Positions 5,224-6,473 of a DNA stretch of 6,473 nt are shown here, one piece after another. A program made the translations under genes and the position numbers. Source of the stretch: HyVt-560 sp964577195 (lineage in GTDB: Bacteria > Pseudomonadota > Gammaproteobacteria > UWMA-0217); NCBI GenBank assembly GCA_964577195.1, contig CAZNYF010000158.1:1-6473 (forward strand), given 5' to 3'. The notes below the pieces were generated by a model, which did no database searches, was not told the DNA's origin, and saw only the letters and a program-made list of their open reading frames with translations. How positions within the stretch are numbered: position 1 is the stretch's first letter; every line of letters starts with the position of its first letter.

Positions 5224-6006
5224 TTGATCAATTCTAATCATTCTTCGTTAAAGCGTGTATCGGCACCCGAAACCGAATGCACATCCTGCCAGGTTAGAAA
5301 AATGGCGCTCTTTCAAGGTGTCCCTTATGGACGACTTGCATGGACGCAACAATTTCGAAAAGCTCAGTTTACAGTCGATCCCCGCAGCCAAATTTATTTA
5401 GAAAATATTAAACCCAGTTTTGCTTTTACCCTGTTTAGTGGTTGGGTTGCTTTGTATCAAACGCTGGATAACGGTCAACGGCAAATTCTCAGAATTGCTT
5501 TACCGGGAGATTTGCTTGGCTTCCAACGTCACGCCAACGGTACCGCCACGCACAGTGCAGAAGCAATCACAGCGACAAAGTTATGTGGATTTCCAGTTAA
5601 AGATTTTTCTAAGATGATGACTGAGCAACCAGAAGTTTCCGCTCGCTTAATAGAAATGACGACACGAGATATCGCAATCTGCCAGCAACATCTCGTTTGT
5701 GCCGGTAAAAAAACTGCTCGCGAGAAAATCGCTTATTTATTGTTGGAAACATTTCATCGGGTGCGTAAGCAAGTCCCTGCTGATTTTAACGAGAGTGAAA
5801 ATTCCATTTATTTCCCTTTAACGCAGGAAGATATTGGAGACACGATCGGACTCACTAACGTCCATGTTAATCGCATGATTAAGGGGCTGCAAAAAGAAGG
5901 GATTCTTCAATGTCACCACCGACGTCTTTCTATTCTAAAAGAAGACCAAATGGCAGAAATCGGCCAGTTTGATGCCAGTATGCTGGATGATCATCCATTA
6001 ATTTAG
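5224..6006 (+). CDS. Crp/Fnr-family regulator, FNR-like with an incomplete iron-sulfur cysteine set
   Basis: 260 residues from TTG at 5224, but there is no ribosome binding site there and the frame is open back to the gap (NTG at 5212-5214 could be a start), so the true N terminus is uncertain. The N-terminal motif ECTSCQVRKMALF holds Cys19 and Cys22. A cyclic-nucleotide-like effector domain spans about 45-125 (FTLFSGWVALYQTL, ILRIALPGDLLGF), a dimer helix about 131-165, and a Crp-type winged helix about 170-240 with LTQEDIGDTIGLT and recognition helix VHVNRMIKGL (213-222). Cys121 in LCGFP matches FNR Cys122. The third N-terminal cysteine of FNR types is replaced: Phe30 stands where the CxxCxxRxxAxC form has its Cys. 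Oxygen sensing by a 4Fe-4S cluster is therefore doubtful, though redox or altered cluster chemistry remains possible. The recognition residues (V..NR) differ from the E..SR of FNR. Targets are unknown; a Gly-rich exported protein gene follows. Confidence 0.85.
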   Translation: MINSNHSSLKRVSAPETECTSCQVRKMALFQGVPYGRLAWTQQFRKAQFTVDPRSQIYLENIKPSFAFTLFSGWVALYQTLDNGQRQILRIALPGDLLGFQRHANGTATHSAEAITATKLCGFPVKDFSKMMTEQPEVSARLIEMTTRDIAICQQHLVCAGKKTAREKIAYLLLETFHRVRKQVPADFNESENSIYFPLTQEDIGDTIGLTNVHVNRMIKGLQKEGILQCHHRRLSILKEDQMAEIGQFDASMLDDHPLI

Positions 6007-6052
6007 TGTAGATATTGTTCGAGTTTTTCACTGACAGACTATAACTTGTATA

Positions 6053-6089
6053 TAACGATATTGTCTTTTGACTTCCCGCAGTATCGTTA
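6053..6089. repeat. 8-bp perfect inverted repeat upstream of the Gly-rich protein gene
   Basis: TAACGATA (6053-6060) and TATCGTTA (6082-6089) are exact reverse complements separated by 21 bases. They lie in the 126-bp space between the Crp/Fnr gene and the next gene. There is no T run after the repeat, so it looks more like a paired regulator site than a terminator. It does not match the FNR (TTGAT-N4-ATCAA) or CRP consensus. TTGACT at 6068-6073, in the spacer, could be a -35 element, but no well-spaced -10 was found. Confidence 0.35.
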
Positions 6090-6118
6090 GATTCCTATTA
6101 GGGAAGCTTGGAATTTAT

Positions 6119-6125
6119 GAGGAAG
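6119..6125 (+). promoter_or_regulatory. Ribosome binding site of the Gly-rich protein gene
   Basis: GAGGAAG ends seven bases before ATG at 6133, a near-ideal Shine-Dalgarno. It supports this start for a low-complexity gene that could otherwise be doubted, and suggests strong translation. Confidence 0.7.
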
Positions 6126-6132
6126 AATCACA

Positions 6133-6473
6133 ATGAAAAATAGAATATTAACTACGTTAACCGCGATATCTGTACTGGCTGTCTTTCCCCTGGCAGGTGC
6201 CAACGCTCAGATGGGAAGCAACAATGCGATAGGTAATGGCAGCGGGGCAGGAAATAGCATGGGTTCCGGCAATAGTATGGGAACTGGACGAGGAAACGCG
6301 GCTGGAACGAGTCAGGGTGATGGCCGAGGAACTGGTTCTGGCTCCGGTTCGGGTGCTAGTAGTGGTGCGGGTAATGCCGATGGAGATATGGATGGTTCTA
6401 TATCCTTTAGTATGAAAGGAAGAGGTAAAGCCCGGGGTCAGGGGCAAGGCCAGGGACAAGGAAATGGCTATGG
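6133..6473 (+). CDS. Gly-rich low-complexity exported protein, possibly sulfur-globule-like (3' end outside window)
   Basis: 113 full codons are visible and the frame runs off the right edge. Residues 1-25 are a textbook signal peptide (MKNR, hydrophobic core, cleavage after ANA). The mature part is rich in Gly, Ser and Asn with short repeats: GNSMGSG then GNSMGTG (40-52), alternating GS at 66-74, an acidic spot DGDMDG (83-88), SISFSMKGRG (89-98), a GQ repeat (102-110) and NGYG. It has no catalytic motif and reads as a structural, envelope or matrix protein. Gly/Tyr-rich exported proteins that coat sulfur globules in sulfur-oxidising gammaproteobacteria have this general layout, and a DsrE-like gene lies nearby, but homology is not shown; an adhesive or cell-surface protein is equally possible. 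An excellent ribosome binding site precedes it. The opposite-strand open frame here is a by-product of the Gly-rich codons. Confidence 0.75.
   Translation, partial: MKNRILTTLTAISVLAVFPLAGANAQMGSNNAIGNGSGAGNSMGSGNSMGTGRGNAAGTSQGDGRGTGSGSGSGASSGAGNADGDMDGSISFSMKGRGKARGQGQGQGQGNGY

Noticed and set aside
5222..5240. FNR box from TTGAT at 5224 and ATCA at 5237
   Set aside because: The half-sites are eight bases apart rather than four, and they lie within the coding frame; ATTGATCAAT is just a short palindrome.
6157..6459. Minus-strand 100-codon Ser/Thr-rich frame
   Set aside because: It is the complement of Gly-rich codons, which seldom yield stops on the other strand; the plus-strand gene has a signal peptide and strong ribosome binding site.

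Overview
The window looks like draft or metagenome-assembled sequence from an aquatic, probably marine, gammaproteobacterium with moderately AT-rich DNA. This rests on three things: an oxyR-type regulator next to a Prx6-type peroxiredoxin, a secreted DUF4185-like protein whose C-terminal repeats resemble those of marine gammaproteobacteria, and a secreted DsrE-like protein. The DsrE-like gene, together with a Gly-rich secreted protein at the right edge, hints at a sulfur-oxidising lineage (for example Thiotrichales). That taxonomic guess is inference. A run of exactly 100 N at 5113-5212 is a scaffold gap, so the two sides are joined only by scaffolding.

Layout. (i) 1-2310: an AT-rich leader with a palindrome, then one long exported protein (GTG start at 186) with a DUF4185/Asp-box-like beta-propeller, a His-rich insertion and two C-terminal Trp repeats, followed by a good intrinsic terminator. 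(ii) 2410-4181: a divergent redox-defence pair. An OxyR-like LysR regulator with both redox cysteines lies on the minus strand, and a Prx6-family peroxiredoxin with a C-terminal Cys pair lies on the plus strand. The 111-bp space between them carries a candidate four-element OxyR site and a plausible promoter. (iii) 4182-4437: about 250 bases without a gene, holding several stem-loops, one of which suits termination of the leftward gene. (iv) 4438-5112: a leftward pair made of a small exported protein with a Lys-rich, acidic tail ending in EEPDCE (its start lost in the N gap) and an exported DsrE-like protein. (v) 5213-6473: right of the gap, a Crp/Fnr regulator that keeps three of the four FNR cluster cysteines, then a Gly-rich exported protein that runs off the window.

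Working together: OxyR very likely controls the neighbouring peroxiredoxin in response to peroxide. The DsrE-like protein, the small Cys-tailed protein, the FNR-like regulator and the Gly-rich protein could form a periplasmic sulfur or redox group, but the sequence shows only their proximity. No IS element, CRISPR array, tRNA or rRNA was seen.
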